A DNA stretch of 64,000 bases from CBDFHC01 sp965247585. GTDB taxonomy: Bacteria > Chloroflexota > Dehalococcoidia > Lucifugimonadales > GCA-2712585. How positions within the stretch are numbered: the first letter of the stretch is position 1; each line of letters opens with the position of its first letter. The notes below the pieces were generated by a model that saw nothing but the letters and a program-made list of their open reading frames with translations, was not told where the DNA came from and searched no databases. The stretch lies in contig CBDFHC010000004.1 of assembly GCA_965247585.1 (NCBI GenBank), forward strand, positions 310,001 through 374,000, given 5' to 3'. This document shows, one piece after another, positions 52,832 to 61,928 of this stretch. The translations under genes and the position numbers were made by a program.

Positions 52832-53001
52832 GATGGCCGAGGTGTGACGTGGAGCAAGCTGGTGAAATGGTGGCCGGTGCCCGGTCCAGTGGAGGGGCAG
52901 TTCGAGTGAGACGCCCGGTGCGAAACCAGATGCAGTTTGTGACGCAAAAGCTGGACGCGGTGCTACCCGTGGAGCACCAGGCCCGGGCGGTACACAATTG
53001 A
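52832..53001 (+). pseudogene. Transposase N-terminal remnant (IS1182-like)
   Basis: One frame encodes VRVRRPVRNQMQFVTQKLD, then AVLPVEHQARAVHN and TGA. This resembles the N-terminus of IS1182/IS5-type transposases (a PANREQ-like start, then LPxDHxARAVW). Nothing further of the transposase is found downstream to 53204, where I see no other gene. The call rests on this short pattern only. Confidence 0.45.
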
Positions 53002-53204
53002 GTATGTTAAGCATCATTCCTGAAGTCAATCTGGGTGATGGCATGGGTGGAGAAAAAGACTTGCCAAACGCCATCGGTAGTTGTGGGGCGCAAACCGCAG
53101 GATGCCAATAACATGTGAGGCAGGGAATTGCGGCGCTGATAGGATGGAGGCATGATAGTAGGACGCGACGCATAATGGCCGCTGGAAGCGAGGTCTAAGT
53201 TGGC

Positions 53205-54179
53205 ATGACGCAGCAGAAGGTAGGGAAGGGCAGCCCGTTTACGGAGAAGGATACGCCGAAGTACCTTTGGCGGACCGGGGAATTGGTGGAGTGGGAGAAG
53301 GCCACGGTACACATATCCAAGGTGGGATGGACGGCGGTCTCGGCGGTGTTCGAGGGGATCCGGGCGTACTGGAACGAGGAGCGAGGGGAGCTGTTCCTGT
53401 TCTAGTTGGAGCCGCACCTGAAGCGGCTGTACCAGTCGATGAAGATCATGCGGATGACGCCGCCGTTCTCGAACGAGGAGCTAGGGAAGGCGATCGGGGA
53501 GCTGCTTCGGGCCAACGAGTACCGGTGCGACACGTACGTGCAGCCGCTGGCGTTTTTCGCTGAGGAGATACCGGGCTACCTGGGGGTGCTGGAGGCGCTA
53601 GGCGAGGTGGTGATCACGACGCGGGAGGCGCCTTCGGGTCTGGGAGAGGAGAAGTCGGCGCACTGCAATGTGAGTAGCTGGAGCCGAATTTCGGACAACT
53701 CGATGCCGCCAAGGGCCAAGGCGATAACGAACTACCAGAACAGCCGGTATGTGTCGACGGAGTCGCGGCTGAACGGGTATGACTTCGGGATAATTTTGAA
53801 CCAGGACGGGAAGGTGGCGGAGGCGGGGTACGCGTGCGTGTTCATAGTGCGGGACGGGGTGGCGATAACGCCGCCGGTGACGGCAGGGATACTGGAGAGC
53901 GTGACGCGGGAGGTGGTGAAGGAGCTGTTGCAGGAGGATCTGGGGACGGCGGTGTTGGAGCGGGAAGTGGACCGGACGGAGCTGTACGTGGCGGACGAGG
54001 TTTTTCTGTGCGGGACGGCGGTGGAGGTGTATCCGGTGGCCAGCGTGGACCGGTACCCGATGGGGAACGGGGAGGTGGGTCCGGTGGTGTCTCGGTTGAG
54101 GGAGCTGTTTCACCAGGTGGTGCGCGGGAAGGAGGAGCGGTACCGGGATTGGAGGACGCCAGTGTACGGGGGGAAGTGA
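53205..54179 (+). pseudogene. ilvE: Branched-chain amino-acid aminotransferase with an in-frame TAG
   Basis: Both parts, 53205-53402 and 53406-54179, lie in the same frame, separated by one TAG at 53403-53405 between GELFLF and LEPHLKRLYQSM. The protein is otherwise a complete ~324-residue fold-type IV PLP enzyme: YLWRTGELVEWEKATVHI, AVFEGIRAYW, SSWSRISDNSMPPRAKAITNYQNS with the PLP-binding Lys, GYDFGIILNQDGKVAEAG, and VADEVFLCGTAVEVYPV. The usual EGSGEN after the Lys is changed to EAGYAC, so it may not be the standard IlvE. The single nonsense codon suggests recent loss, a sequencing error or readthrough. Confidence 0.85.
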
Positions 54180-54279
54180 GCGGCTGAGGGGATTTCCAGG
54201 AGACCCGTGCGGAGCGGTTATACCATGCCAGGTTCTTCCTCAAGTGGGCGTGCATTCATTAAGGTGAGGAAGCCCTATT

Positions 54280-54925
54280 CTGGAACGCTGCCGTGGATTG
54301 TGATTGGTATGGCCACTACGAAGGACTGGGAATCGTAGGTTGGCAATAGCCACCGTTCGGCCCAGGAAGGTTGATAAAGCAGTTTCTGAGGGACACCGTC
54401 AGACTCCCGGCAGTACCACCCAGGTTCCCTGCACTCTCCTATAGGCTGGGAAGCGGAAGCGGCCGCCGGTCTGTTTCCGAGCCGAACAGTCATGGCGATA
54501 GGTATCGCCGCCACAAAGGACTGAAAATCTAAGGTTGGTGGTTCCCACCGTCCCGCCAAGGAAGGTTTTTAAAGTTGTTTCTGAGGGACACCGTCAGACT
54601 CCCGGCAGTACCACCCAGGTTCCCTGCACTCTCCTATGGGCTGGGAACCGGAAGAGGCCGCCGGTCTGTTTCCGAGCCGAACAGTCATGGCGGTTGGTAT
54701 CGCCGCCACTAAGGACTGAAAATCTAAGGTTGGTGGTTCCCACCGTCCCGCCAAGGAAGGTTTTTAAAGTTGTTTCTGAGGGACACCCTCAGTCTCCCGG
54801 CAGGGAGGGAAGACTCCCTCTGCACTCCTCCTTGTCAGGTCTCCTACCAGGGGCAAAGTTTTGGTTTCCCAGGGGGTCAGCCATGGCGATGGGTATGGCT
54901 GCCACAAAGGGTTGCCAGCGTGTTT
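54280..54925 (+). repeat. Three family A units, ~193-bp spacing
   Basis: Units at 54385, 54578 and 54775: TGAGGGACACCGTCAGACTC twice and TGAGGGACACCCTCAGTCTC once. The first two are nearly identical over the entire period (GGCCGCCGGTCTGTTTCCGAG, ATCTAAGGTTGGTGGTTCCC) and represent a recent tandem duplication. Confidence 0.92.
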
Positions 54926-54993
54926 GAAGGGACTAAAATGGGCCAAAGGTTTTGGTGCTGGATGTTGGGCGGTGAGGCAAACGAGGTGAAAGG

Positions 54994-55674
54994 ATGACGC
55001 AGGAGCTGGGGAAGATGGAACGGCCCCCGGCGGAGGGGTTTCGCGATAAGCGGAAGCTGCTGCTGGTGCCACTGCTTATGCAGCCGCCGGACTCGGAGGC
55101 GGATGGGAAGGAGTTGCTGGACAGCTATTGGAGGGAGGCGAGAGCGCAGGTGGAGTCGCTGGAGGGGAGGTTGGGGGGAGCGAAGCATGTTTACCACGAG
55201 ACGCTTTCGGTGGGAGGCGACGAAGGTGTGAAGGCGTTGTCGGGGGAGGGGCAGAGCCAAGGGTTGGTGCAGGCGAAGTGCCAGAACGGGGCGGCGCTGG
55301 AGGCGACGGAGGACGGGGAGACGATGTTGGAGTTGCTGGACTTGCAACGGTGCTCGATGCTGCCGTTCAGCAGTCCGAAGGTGGCGGGCCGGTTGCAAGA
55401 GTGGTTTGTTGAGTGTTTGCACCGGAGGAACGAGCACATTTCGAAGCGGATAGACGAGACGCTGGGGGAGGGGGAGGTGGGGCTGCTGCTGATAAGCGAG
55501 AGGCACCAGGTACAGTTCCCCGGCGATATTGAGGTGTTCTACGTAGCGCCGCCATCACTGGACCGGTACCGGCGATGGATGGAGGGTTGGGCGGCGCGGC
55601 AGCGCGAGGCGTTTGAAGCACAGGGGGAAGAGGCGGAGGCGGAAGGAGGCGGAGGGGAGGACGGGCCGGGGTAG
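54994..55674 (+). CDS. Conserved hypothetical protein, 226 residues
   Basis: The protein is soluble and mostly helical. Characteristic segments are RDKRKLLLVPLLMQPPDSEAD, VYHETLSVGGDEGVKAL, LEATEDGETMLELLDLQRCSML and EHISKRIDETLGEGEVGLLLISERHQVQFPGDIEVFYVAPPSLDRY. To my knowledge proteins with this pattern recur in Chloroflexota and some archaea without assigned function. The HQVQFPGDIEVFYVAPP segment could be the active or binding part. The C-terminal 20 residues are Glu/Gly-rich and probably disordered. GAGGTGAAAGG precedes the ATG. Confidence 0.75.
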   Translation: MTQELGKMERPPAEGFRDKRKLLLVPLLMQPPDSEADGKELLDSYWREARAQVESLEGRLGGAKHVYHETLSVGGDEGVKALSGEGQSQGLVQAKCQNGAALEATEDGETMLELLDLQRCSMLPFSSPKVAGRLQEWFVECLHRRNEHISKRIDETLGEGEVGLLLISERHQVQFPGDIEVFYVAPPSLDRYRRWMEGWAARQREAFEAQGEEAEAEGGGGEDGPG

Positions 55675-55764
55675 GGAGGACGGCGGCGGGGCAGGTGGGG
55701 CGGGCGGGGCAGGCGGCGGGGCGGGCGGCGGCGGGCCGAGATTTAATTGCTAGGCAAGTAGCTA

Positions 55765-56040
55765 TGGCGATGGCTATTGCCGTCACGAAGGGTTGCGAAT
55801 CGAAGGTTGGTGATTCCCGCTCTCATTCGAGGGCCTCAGAGTTTGTGAGTAAATCAAGCTGGGACAGCGATGGTGGGCGCCAGGGTTGGATGTGCTCTCC
55901 CACCACACCCAGATTCTTCGATCTTCACGGGCGGGCTCAGAATGACATGACTCTTTCCGATGCTCAACGTGGGAGAGTGCAAGCCCAAACGTACGGAAGA
56001 AGTCAAAAACTCGCAGGCCCTTAGGGAGGCGTCGATTGCC
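55765..56040 (+). repeat. Family A start and family B unit
   Basis: ATGGCGATGGCTATTGCCGTC and GGGTTGCGAATCGAAGGTTG are the opening of a family A unit that then switches to family B (CACCCAGATTCTTCGATCTTC at 55907, GGGCTCAGAATGACATGAC). The 55680-55735 stretch before it is a G/C-only run of GGGCGGGGCAGGCGG type. Confidence 0.8.
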
Positions 56041-56110
56041 GGAGGGTGAATGTGGGGCTATATTCTGGTGGGCAGTGCGGCAGGTAGAGCGAAGTTAGGG
56101 AGGGATGTTT

Positions 56111-56674
56111 ATGGCTGGGACGTTGGACTGGGGCGAGCGGATGCGTCGCACGTTGCAGTTTGTGGGCTTCGGCGAGGCGGAGTTGGAGCTGGTTAGGAGC
56201 ACGGGGCCGCTGTTGCTGGCCCGGGCGGAGGAGCTGACGACGGCGGTGTACGACCATTTCCTGAAGTTTCCAGAGACGCGGAGGTATTTTGTGACGGAGT
56301 CCGGGGAGGTGGACGAGGAGCGGTTGGAGCGCCGGAAGCACTCGCTGGGGCGTTGGCTGGTGAACACGGTGGAGGCGGAGGGGGACCTGGCGCTGTATCT
56401 GCTGGCGATAGCGGTGGTACACAGCCACCCACCAACGAACAGGGCGCACCTGGGCTCTGTGCCGAGCCGGTTCATGATAGGGACGATTTCTTTAGCGCAG
56501 ACGGCGGTGGCGGAGGCGCTGCGACAAGAGATGGACGACCCGGAGGAGGCGTCCAGAGCGGCGGTGGCGTGGAGCAAGCTGCTGATGGCGCAACTAGATA
56601 TACTGCTGGCGGGGTATGTGACGGAGACGCCGGTGGCGCCGGCGGAGGGAGGGGAAGGAAACGATGGCAAATAG
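56111..56674 (+). CDS. Protoglobin/globin-sensor-like protein
   Basis: The 187-residue all-helical protein resembles protoglobins: RRTLQFVGFGEAELELVRS, then LLLARAEELTTAVYDHFLKFPETRRYF, a pre-A/B-E helix pattern. The segment AIAVVHSHPPTNRAHLGSVPSRFMIG has the right place for the proximal His. Protoglobins bind heme and gases (O2, CO, NO). No effector domain is attached, so it may be a stand-alone heme protein. The second ATG (56111) is seven bases after GGGAGGG and is preferred over 56105. Confidence 0.75.
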   Translation: MAGTLDWGERMRRTLQFVGFGEAELELVRSTGPLLLARAEELTTAVYDHFLKFPETRRYFVTESGEVDEERLERRKHSLGRWLVNTVEAEGDLALYLLAIAVVHSHPPTNRAHLGSVPSRFMIGTISLAQTAVAEALRQEMDDPEEASRAAVAWSKLLMAQLDILLAGYVTETPVAPAEGGEGNDGK

Positions 56675-56757
56675 CGCCGGACGGGGCCATAATGGCGCCG
56701 ACCGATGAATCGGCGGGCGATTCATTCGACTGAAAAATTAAGCAACCAGGAGGAGAG

Positions 56758-57066
56758 ATGACTACGGCAAGAAGCGCGATGCAAGAAGTGGCGCCCCAAC
56801 TTGCGGAGTACAGCGCCAACGTGCTGTTTGGCGACGTGTGGGAGAGGCCGGGGCTTTCTAAGCGAGACCGGAGCCTGATTACGGTGGCAACGCTGACGGC
56901 GCTGTACCGAACGAACCAGCTTCGATCACATATTCAGAGGGCATTGGACAACGGGGTGACGAAGGAGGAGATTGGCGAGGTGATAACGCACATGGCGTTC
57001 TACGCGGGATGGCCGACGGCGGCGAACGCGGCGATGATGGCGAAAGAGGTGTATGACGCGGGTTAG
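56758..57066 (+). CDS. Carboxymuconolactone decarboxylase family protein
   Basis: The 102-residue protein matches the CMD family: LAEYSANVLFGDVWERPGLSKRDRSLITVATLTAL, HIQRALDNGVTKEEIGEVITHMAFYAGWPTAANAAMM. The Cys pair of AhpD-type peroxidases is absent, so it is the decarboxylase-like subgroup, of unknown substrate. AGGAGGAG stands directly upstream. The gene is ~80 bases after the protoglobin-like gene in the same direction, so a shared transcript is possible. Confidence 0.92.
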   Translation: MTTARSAMQEVAPQLAEYSANVLFGDVWERPGLSKRDRSLITVATLTALYRTNQLRSHIQRALDNGVTKEEIGEVITHMAFYAGWPTAANAAMMAKEVYDAG

Positions 57067-57074
57067 GCTTCTGG

Positions 57075-57540
57075 GAATGGAGCAATGGATCATGGCGATG
57101 GGCATAGCCACCATGGAGGGTTGAAAGCAAAAGATGTTGGCGCCGACTGGCAAGAATGCGGTATGGGCTCGTCTTTCGAGAGCGTCAGGGATTGTGAACC
57201 AATCAATCTGGGACGGTGATAGTGGGCGCGAGGGTTGGACACGTAGAGAGGGTTGCGAATCACAGGTTTGTGGCGCCCACCCACGACCACCCAGTGAGGT
57301 TTAATTTCTGAGGGACACCGTCAGACTCCCAGCAGAAGGTCTGTGCCCCCCTGCACTCCTCCTAGTTGGGCGCAGATAGAGTAGGGACGGTGCAATTTTC
57401 GTAGGAATGACGTGTCTTGTGCGGACAGATGACCTGTGAGATTGGTGCGATGAAAGTGAGGAAGCAGTCAAAATCTCACAGGCACTCGGGATGAGCGGGT
57501 TGGAATGGCAGGACGGAAGCTATTTTCGGGAGAATAATTT
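57075..57540 (+). repeat. Family B and A fragments
   Basis: The order is disturbed: ATGGCGATGGGCATAGCCACC (family A start), GAATGCGGTATGGGCTCGTC (family B), GGGTTGCGAATCACAGG and CTGAGGGACACCGTCAG (family A, 57308), then family B rear part up to 57520. The mixture shows that the two families recombine. Confidence 0.8.
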
Positions 57541-57560
57541 TCAAGAGAGGCGGAGACGAT

Positions 57561-57980
57561 ATGTACAACAAACCGATGTTGAGCCTGGAGCAGTGCCGGA
57601 AGGCGATTGAGGCGATGGTAGCCGATTTCAACAAGGACCCCAAGCGCCGGGCGGTGGACATGGCGATAGTGGACGACGCGGGGAATTTGCTGGCGTACGC
57701 GCGGATGGACGGCTGCCTGAGGCCGACGTTCGCGACGAGGAAGGCGTATACGTCGGCGATACGGCGGATGGACACGGTGGACTTCGCGGAGCAGATAAAG
57801 ACGTCCGGGAGGGCGCTGGCGGAGTTTGGGGACCCGCAGTTGGTGACGCTGCAAGGCGGGGTGGTGGTGACGAACCCCAGCGACGGGGCGCTGCTGGGGG
57901 CGATTGGTGTGGGCGGTCTGCCCTCGGGCAAGGACGACGAGGACATATCGAAGGCTGGGCTGAAGGCGCTGGGTCTGTAG
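57561..57980 (+). CDS. GlcG/HbpS family heme-binding protein
   Basis: The 139-residue protein fits the GlcG/HbpS (DUF336) family: LSLEQCRKAIEAMVADFNKD, VDMAIVDDAGNLLAYARMDGCLRPT, TRKAYTSAIRRM and GGVVVTNPSDGALLGAIGVGGLPSGKDDEDISKAGLKAL. Members form octamers and bind heme or small carbonyl compounds; the precise role here is unknown. An intrinsic terminator follows at 58006. Confidence 0.93.
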   Translation: MYNKPMLSLEQCRKAIEAMVADFNKDPKRRAVDMAIVDDAGNLLAYARMDGCLRPTFATRKAYTSAIRRMDTVDFAEQIKTSGRALAEFGDPQLVTLQGGVVVTNPSDGALLGAIGVGGLPSGKDDEDISKAGLKALGL

Positions 57981-58005
57981 CCGGCTAACTTAACGTACAA
58001 GGTGG

Positions 58006-58047
58006 GAAGCCCTCGGCGCGCTTTGACATGCGGCGAGGGCTTCTTTC
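58006..58047 (+). terminator. Intrinsic terminator between convergent genes
   Basis: GAAGCCCTCG pairs with CGAGGGCTTC (10 bp), followed by TTTCTGTT. It lies between the GlcG-type gene and the convergent MFS gene and can serve the former. Confidence 0.8.
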
Positions 58048-58135
58048 TGTTCCGACGGTGATGGGTGACCGGCTGGTGTCGCCGTGTAGTGATGCTGGTA
58101 GGAAGCGGATACGGAATTGGTCTGCGCAAATTGGG

Positions 58136-59641
58136 TTAACGGTGGCCGGGGTTGGAGATGGGTTGGGGTAGGGCGTCGGCGGGTTGGGGGGATGGCCGGG
58201 TCTTGATTAGCAATAGGACAATGGCCAGGACCTGAAGGCCGCCCATAGCCAGGAAGGCGTTTCGCATGCCGGCGGTGAAGCCCAGGGCCTGGGCGGTAGT
58301 GACGGCCTCGGAGGCGACATCCAGGGTAGGCTCCAGTCCCCGGGCGTCCATGGTACCGGCAACGATGACGGTTACCAGGGAGATGCCGGTGACGACGAAG
58401 ACGTTTCGGAGGAGCTGGAGGAAGGCTCCGATGACGCCGTGGTGCTCCCGAAGGACGGCGTTGAAGATTGATGTGCTGTTGGGGACGTTGAATAGGGCGT
58501 AGGAGGAGCTGTGCATTACCAGCGGGAGGACCAGCAACCAGAGGGGTGTTGAGGTGGTGATGCCGGCGAGGAGGAAAAGGGCGGCGGCGGCCAGGGCGGA
58601 CCCGCCCAGGACGAAGGGCCTGGGGCCGAAGCGGTCAGATAGCCGGCCGACGAAGGGGGCCACGGCGGCGGTGGCGACGACCATGACGGTCATGATGAGC
58701 CCTGCGTCGCGTGGCGAGTAGCCGGCCACCCCCTGAAGGTAGAAGGGCATTAGGAAGAGGGGCGTGGCCCAGGCGATCATGTTGAGGGAACGGGTGACGA
58801 CGCCGATGGAGAAGAGGGAGGACCGGAAGAGGGCTGGGTTGAGCAATGGGAACGGGTTCCGCTTCTCCCACCAAAGGAGGGCGGCGATGAGGGCGGCCCA
58901 GGCGGCGAGAGGAGCAAGGATGTAGGGTGAGGTCCAGCCGAGCCTGGGGCCGTTGGTCATGGCGAGGAGGAAGGCGAGGAGGGCCAGGGCGGAGATGGCG
59001 GCGCCAGGCCAATCAAAACGGTGGCCGCGGGAGCGGAGGGTCTCCTGACGGAGCTGTTTGTCGTTGAGGACCCAGAGGGCGGGGAGGAGGGAGAGGAGGC
59101 CCAAGGGAGCGTATATAAGGAAGACGGCGCGCCAGCCGAGGGTATCGGCAAGGAGGCCGCCCAGGGAAGGACCAATCATGAGTCCGACGCCGACCATGGT
59201 CATGTGCAGGCCCACCGCGCGGCCCCGTTGGCTGGGTGGAAAGACGGAGGTGAGGATGGCCATCTGGTTGCCGATGGTCATGGCGGGGCCGATGCCCTGG
59301 AATGCGCGGAAGAGGATGAGAAGCAAGAGGCTGTTGGCGGCGCCGGCCATCAGCGCACCTACGGAGAAGATGGCCAGGCCGCCGACGTAAACCTTTTTTC
59401 GGCCGATGAGGTCCGAGAGGCGGCCCATGGGGAGTAGGAAGGCGCTGATGACGAGCATGTGGCCGACGATGAGCCACTGAACGGTGGGAAGTCCGGCACC
59501 GAAGCTGTGGCCGACGTAGGGTTGAATTACGGCGACGGCGCCGAAGTGGGAGGCGTCCACGAGGGTGCCGACGGAGATGGCGAGGGCGGCCCACCATTTG
59601 TAACGGGGGCTCTGCTGGATGCGTTGGGTAAGGTTGAGCAC
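58136..59641 (-). CDS. MFS transporter, DHA2 family (EmrB-like)
   Basis: The 501-residue protein has about 14 membrane segments. Landmarks: WAALAISVGTLVDASHFGAVAVIQPYVG, VQWLIVGHMLVISAFLLPMGRLSDLIGRKKVYVGG (motif A), RAFQGIGPAMTIGNQMAILTSVFPPSQRGRAVG and VGVGLMIGPSLGGLLADTLGWRAVFL (motif C). These identify the drug:H+ antiporter-2 group. No periplasmic-adapter gene is present, fitting a monoderm or single-component exporter. The GTG at 59641 begins MLNLTQRIQQSPRYKWW; an alternative start is not obvious. Confidence 0.92.
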   Translation of the reverse strand: MLNLTQRIQQSPRYKWWAALAISVGTLVDASHFGAVAVIQPYVGHSFGAGLPTVQWLIVGHMLVISAFLLPMGRLSDLIGRKKVYVGGLAIFSVGALMAGAANSLLLLILFRAFQGIGPAMTIGNQMAILTSVFPPSQRGRAVGLHMTMVGVGLMIGPSLGGLLADTLGWRAVFLIYAPLGLLSLLPALWVLNDKQLRQETLRSRGHRFDWPGAAISALALLAFLLAMTNGPRLGWTSPYILAPLAAWAALIAALLWWEKRNPFPLLNPALFRSSLFSIGVVTRSLNMIAWATPLFLMPFYLQGVAGYSPRDAGLIMTVMVVATAAVAPFVGRLSDRFGPRPFVLGGSALAAAALFLLAGITTSTPLWLLVLPLVMHSSSYALFNVPNSTSIFNAVLREHHGVIGAFLQLLRNVFVVTGISLVTVIVAGTMDARGLEPTLDVASEAVTTAQALGFTAGMRNAFLAMGGLQVLAIVLLLIKTRPSPQPADALPQPISNPGHR

Positions 59642-59743
59642 GGGTGTCAGGATGGGAAGGGTAAGGCGCCGAAAGGGAGACGGTTTCGAGGGTGTGGCAA
59701 GTTTAGCACAGGGGTTGGGAGGGGGAGGTGGAGGGGGGGAGGA

Positions 59744-59826
59744 GGGGGCGGCGGTTGGTGGGCCAGAGGCCCGCCAACGCGGGGTGGGGGAAGGGGGTGG
59801 GAGGGGGGTAAGGGGGCGCCGCCCCC
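59744..59826 (+). repeat. G-rich palindromic element, copy 4
   Basis: The outer stem is GGGGGCGGCG/CGCCGCCCCC; the inner hairpin GTTGGTGGGCC/GGCCCGCCAAC (59754-59778) includes one G-T pair. GCGGGGTGGGGG follows. It lies about 100 bases upstream of the EmrB-like gene. Confidence 0.88.
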
Positions 59827-59949
59827 GGGAAGTTTTGACGGTGTTGCGAGCCGTGTTGTTTTCTAAGGAGTTGTCGCTGGGGTGGGACCTGGTGTCCCCT
59901 CCCTACCAGGTCTTAGGTCGTCTGGAAGGGATGTGGATTCCGCCGGGAT

Positions 59950-60062
59950 GAGCGGGTTGGATGGGGCTATGGTGTGGTTGCAGTATGGGCTCGTCTTTCC
60001 CTTCGCAAAGCTCAGGATAAACTTGGCCTCGGGATGAGCGGGTTGGAGGCGTAGAGGGGTAT
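59950..60062 (+). repeat. Family B fragment
   Basis: GCAGTATGGGCTCGTCTTTC and the segment AGGATAAACTTGGCCTCGGG match the form found at 7590-7640 (AGGATAAACTTGGCCTCAGG). The remainder up to 60280 holds a short CGCCGG/CCGGCG hairpin and no gene. Confidence 0.75.
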
Positions 60063-60282
60063 GGGATCATCTATCTAGTGCGCACGGTGAGGCAGCGCGG
60101 CGACGGTTGTATGTGGACTCCGCCGGGGTGGACCGGCGAGGGCGAAACGGGAAAGAGGCGGGTTAGCTGGCAGCGGGCCGGGGTTAACGGATGGGCCAGG
60201 AATTGCAGGGCGTTTGGTTGTCGGACAGTGGTGTGTGTGTTAACTTTTGGGCATAGCCAGAAGTCGCATCGGGAGGTGAAAC

Positions 60283-60783
60283 GTGACCTATAAGCCGAAG
60301 TATTTGGCCCACGTGAACATAGCGGTAAGAGACGTGGAACTCTCTTCGAAGTGGTACGCGGAGGTGCTGGGGCTGCACACGTACGAATACAGACCGGGTC
60401 GGGCAGCATTTATGGCGGCGGACCTGGAGCTGTCGCACGAGGTGGCGCTGATGCAGGTGGGAGAAGGCGCGATGGGGCCGCAGAAGGGTCAGGTGGGGCT
60501 GAACCACATGGCCTGGATGATGGAAAGCGTGGCGGACCTGAAGGAGCTTTACCTGAGGCTGAAGGAGAAGGGTGTGGAGGTGGACCGAATCGTGGACCAC
60601 GGGATATCGCTGGGCATTTACCTGCGGGACCCGGACGGCAACGGCATTGAGGTGACGTACGAGCTGCCGCGGAGCGAGTGGGAGAGACAGGACCAGGTGT
60701 TCGAGGGAGAAGGGATAAAGAAGGGACTGTTCCCAGGGCCGTGGGACGAGGATATGGCGAAGTCCAAGGCCGCCGCGAGGTAG
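60283..60783 (+). CDS. VOC family protein (glyoxalase/extradiol dioxygenase fold)
   Basis: The 166-residue protein is one pair of beta-alpha-beta-beta-beta units. Expected metal ligands are His in YLAHVNIAVRD, His in VGLNHMAWMMESV and Glu in DPDGNGIEVTYELP. The N-terminal pattern VNIAVRDVELSSKWYAEVLGLHTYEY is typical of catechol-dioxygenase-like VOC proteins. The start is GTG after GGGAGGTGAAAC. It opens a cluster of same-strand genes to 64000 that includes another VOC gene, a duplicated unknown domain, and LLM/flavin-reductase genes, so a role in oxidative catabolism is likely. Confidence 0.92.
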   Translation: MTYKPKYLAHVNIAVRDVELSSKWYAEVLGLHTYEYRPGRAAFMAADLELSHEVALMQVGEGAMGPQKGQVGLNHMAWMMESVADLKELYLRLKEKGVEVDRIVDHGISLGIYLRDPDGNGIEVTYELPRSEWERQDQVFEGEGIKKGLFPGPWDEDMAKSKAAAR

Positions 60784-60879
60784 GCGGAGGGCGGACACTA
60801 GGATTTCGGCGCGAGAGCGCCGATGTATATGGCGAAGGAGACTGGGAACTAAACAACCGGAGAGACGGAGGAGGGTGAA

Positions 60880-61713
60880 ATGGAACTAGGCGAGAGCAGA
60901 ATAGCGGCGGGAAACATCAGCTTCGCGCTGTCCTACAGAATGCTGGACGGCGGCGCGCCGCACACCACGGGAGCGGGGAGCCGCGGGGGCAACAACGCGG
61001 ACCAGGGTGTGTGCATACAGGTGTCGGCGGAGATAGAGGGCAAAGAGTCAGAGTTGCTGCGGTTCGACTGCTTCGACCTGGCGCCGCACTACCACTACGG
61101 TCCAGAGAAGGAGAACATTCGGATAAATCTGGACACGACCACCTCCGGAAACTCGATAGGGTGGACGGTGAAACAGCTTCGAGCGAGGCTGCCGGAGATG
61201 CTGGAGAGGGCGGGCTACGAGAGCGTGGCGAAGGGACTGGACGCGAAGTTAGTGGCCCAAAAGGTGGACGAGGTGGAGACGTCGGCGCGGGAGATGGCGG
61301 TAAAGGAGCACAACACCGTGACCCACAACCGGGGGACGGACATCTTTGAGGCGGGAGCGGTGCGGTTTGGGCTGGAGATGCGGGACCTAGGTTTCGACGG
61401 CGGGCTGGCGATTCACGTGCTGGGCGACGTGGCGGGACAGGAGATAGAGCTGTTGGCTTTTGATTGCTTCCGAGGGTTCCCTCACTACCACTACGGCCCG
61501 CGGAACGAAAACGAGCGAATTTACTGGGACAAGACGACGGTGCCGGACACGCTGGCGTGGACGCTGGAGCAGTTCAAGACGGGTAAGCTGCCGAAGATGC
61601 TGGACCGGGCGGGATACCCGACGATAGCGGCGTCACTGGACGAGGGCCTGCTTTCTCAGACGGTGCAGAAGGTGGAGGCGCGGGCCACGGAAATGGTGGC
61701 GGCGGCCTCTTAG
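60880..61713 (+). CDS. Tandemly duplicated unknown domain protein (DUF7700-like)
   Basis: The 277-residue protein consists of two homologous halves of ~130 residues. Half 1 has LLRFDCFDLAPHYHYGPEKE, then GWTVKQLRARLPEMLERAGYESVAKGLD. Half 2 has LLAFDCFRGFPHYHYGPRNE, then AWTLEQFKTGKLPKMLDRAGYPTIAASLD. The repeated HYHYGP could bind a metal or substrate. I recall similar single-domain proteins as DUF7700, without function. A short GNRA-type hairpin TCGGCGC/GCGCCGA lies at 60806 in the gap to the VOC gene, with which it is probably co-transcribed. GGAGAGACGGAGG precedes the ATG. Confidence 0.75.
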   Translation: MELGESRIAAGNISFALSYRMLDGGAPHTTGAGSRGGNNADQGVCIQVSAEIEGKESELLRFDCFDLAPHYHYGPEKENIRINLDTTTSGNSIGWTVKQLRARLPEMLERAGYESVAKGLDAKLVAQKVDEVETSAREMAVKEHNTVTHNRGTDIFEAGAVRFGLEMRDLGFDGGLAIHVLGDVAGQEIELLAFDCFRGFPHYHYGPRNENERIYWDKTTVPDTLAWTLEQFKTGKLPKMLDRAGYPTIAASLDEGLLSQTVQKVEARATEMVAAAS

Positions 61714-61739
61714 CGGCTATGAAAATAAGTTGAATGTTC

Positions 61740-61775
61740 AATCCCCCTGGACCCGCCTAGGGACGGGGGGATTGG
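61740..61775 (+). terminator. Terminator-like hairpin without T tract
   Basis: AATCCCCC pairs with GGGGGATT around TGGACCCGCCTAGGGACG. No T run follows, so this is a weak candidate for a transcript end or a processing signal after the duplicated-domain gene. Confidence 0.35.
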
Positions 61776-61928
61776 ACGGGGTCTGACGGCACCAACGGCC
61801 GCCTGCCGGAGCGCCGATGCTTCGGAGGGCGAGGGCGCATTTAGTAGAGACGCCGCTTAGGCCGGGGGTTGAGGGTCGTTGGACAGGTAGTAATTCGCCG
61901 GTCCAGACTTTGGGCAAGGAGTCCGGTT

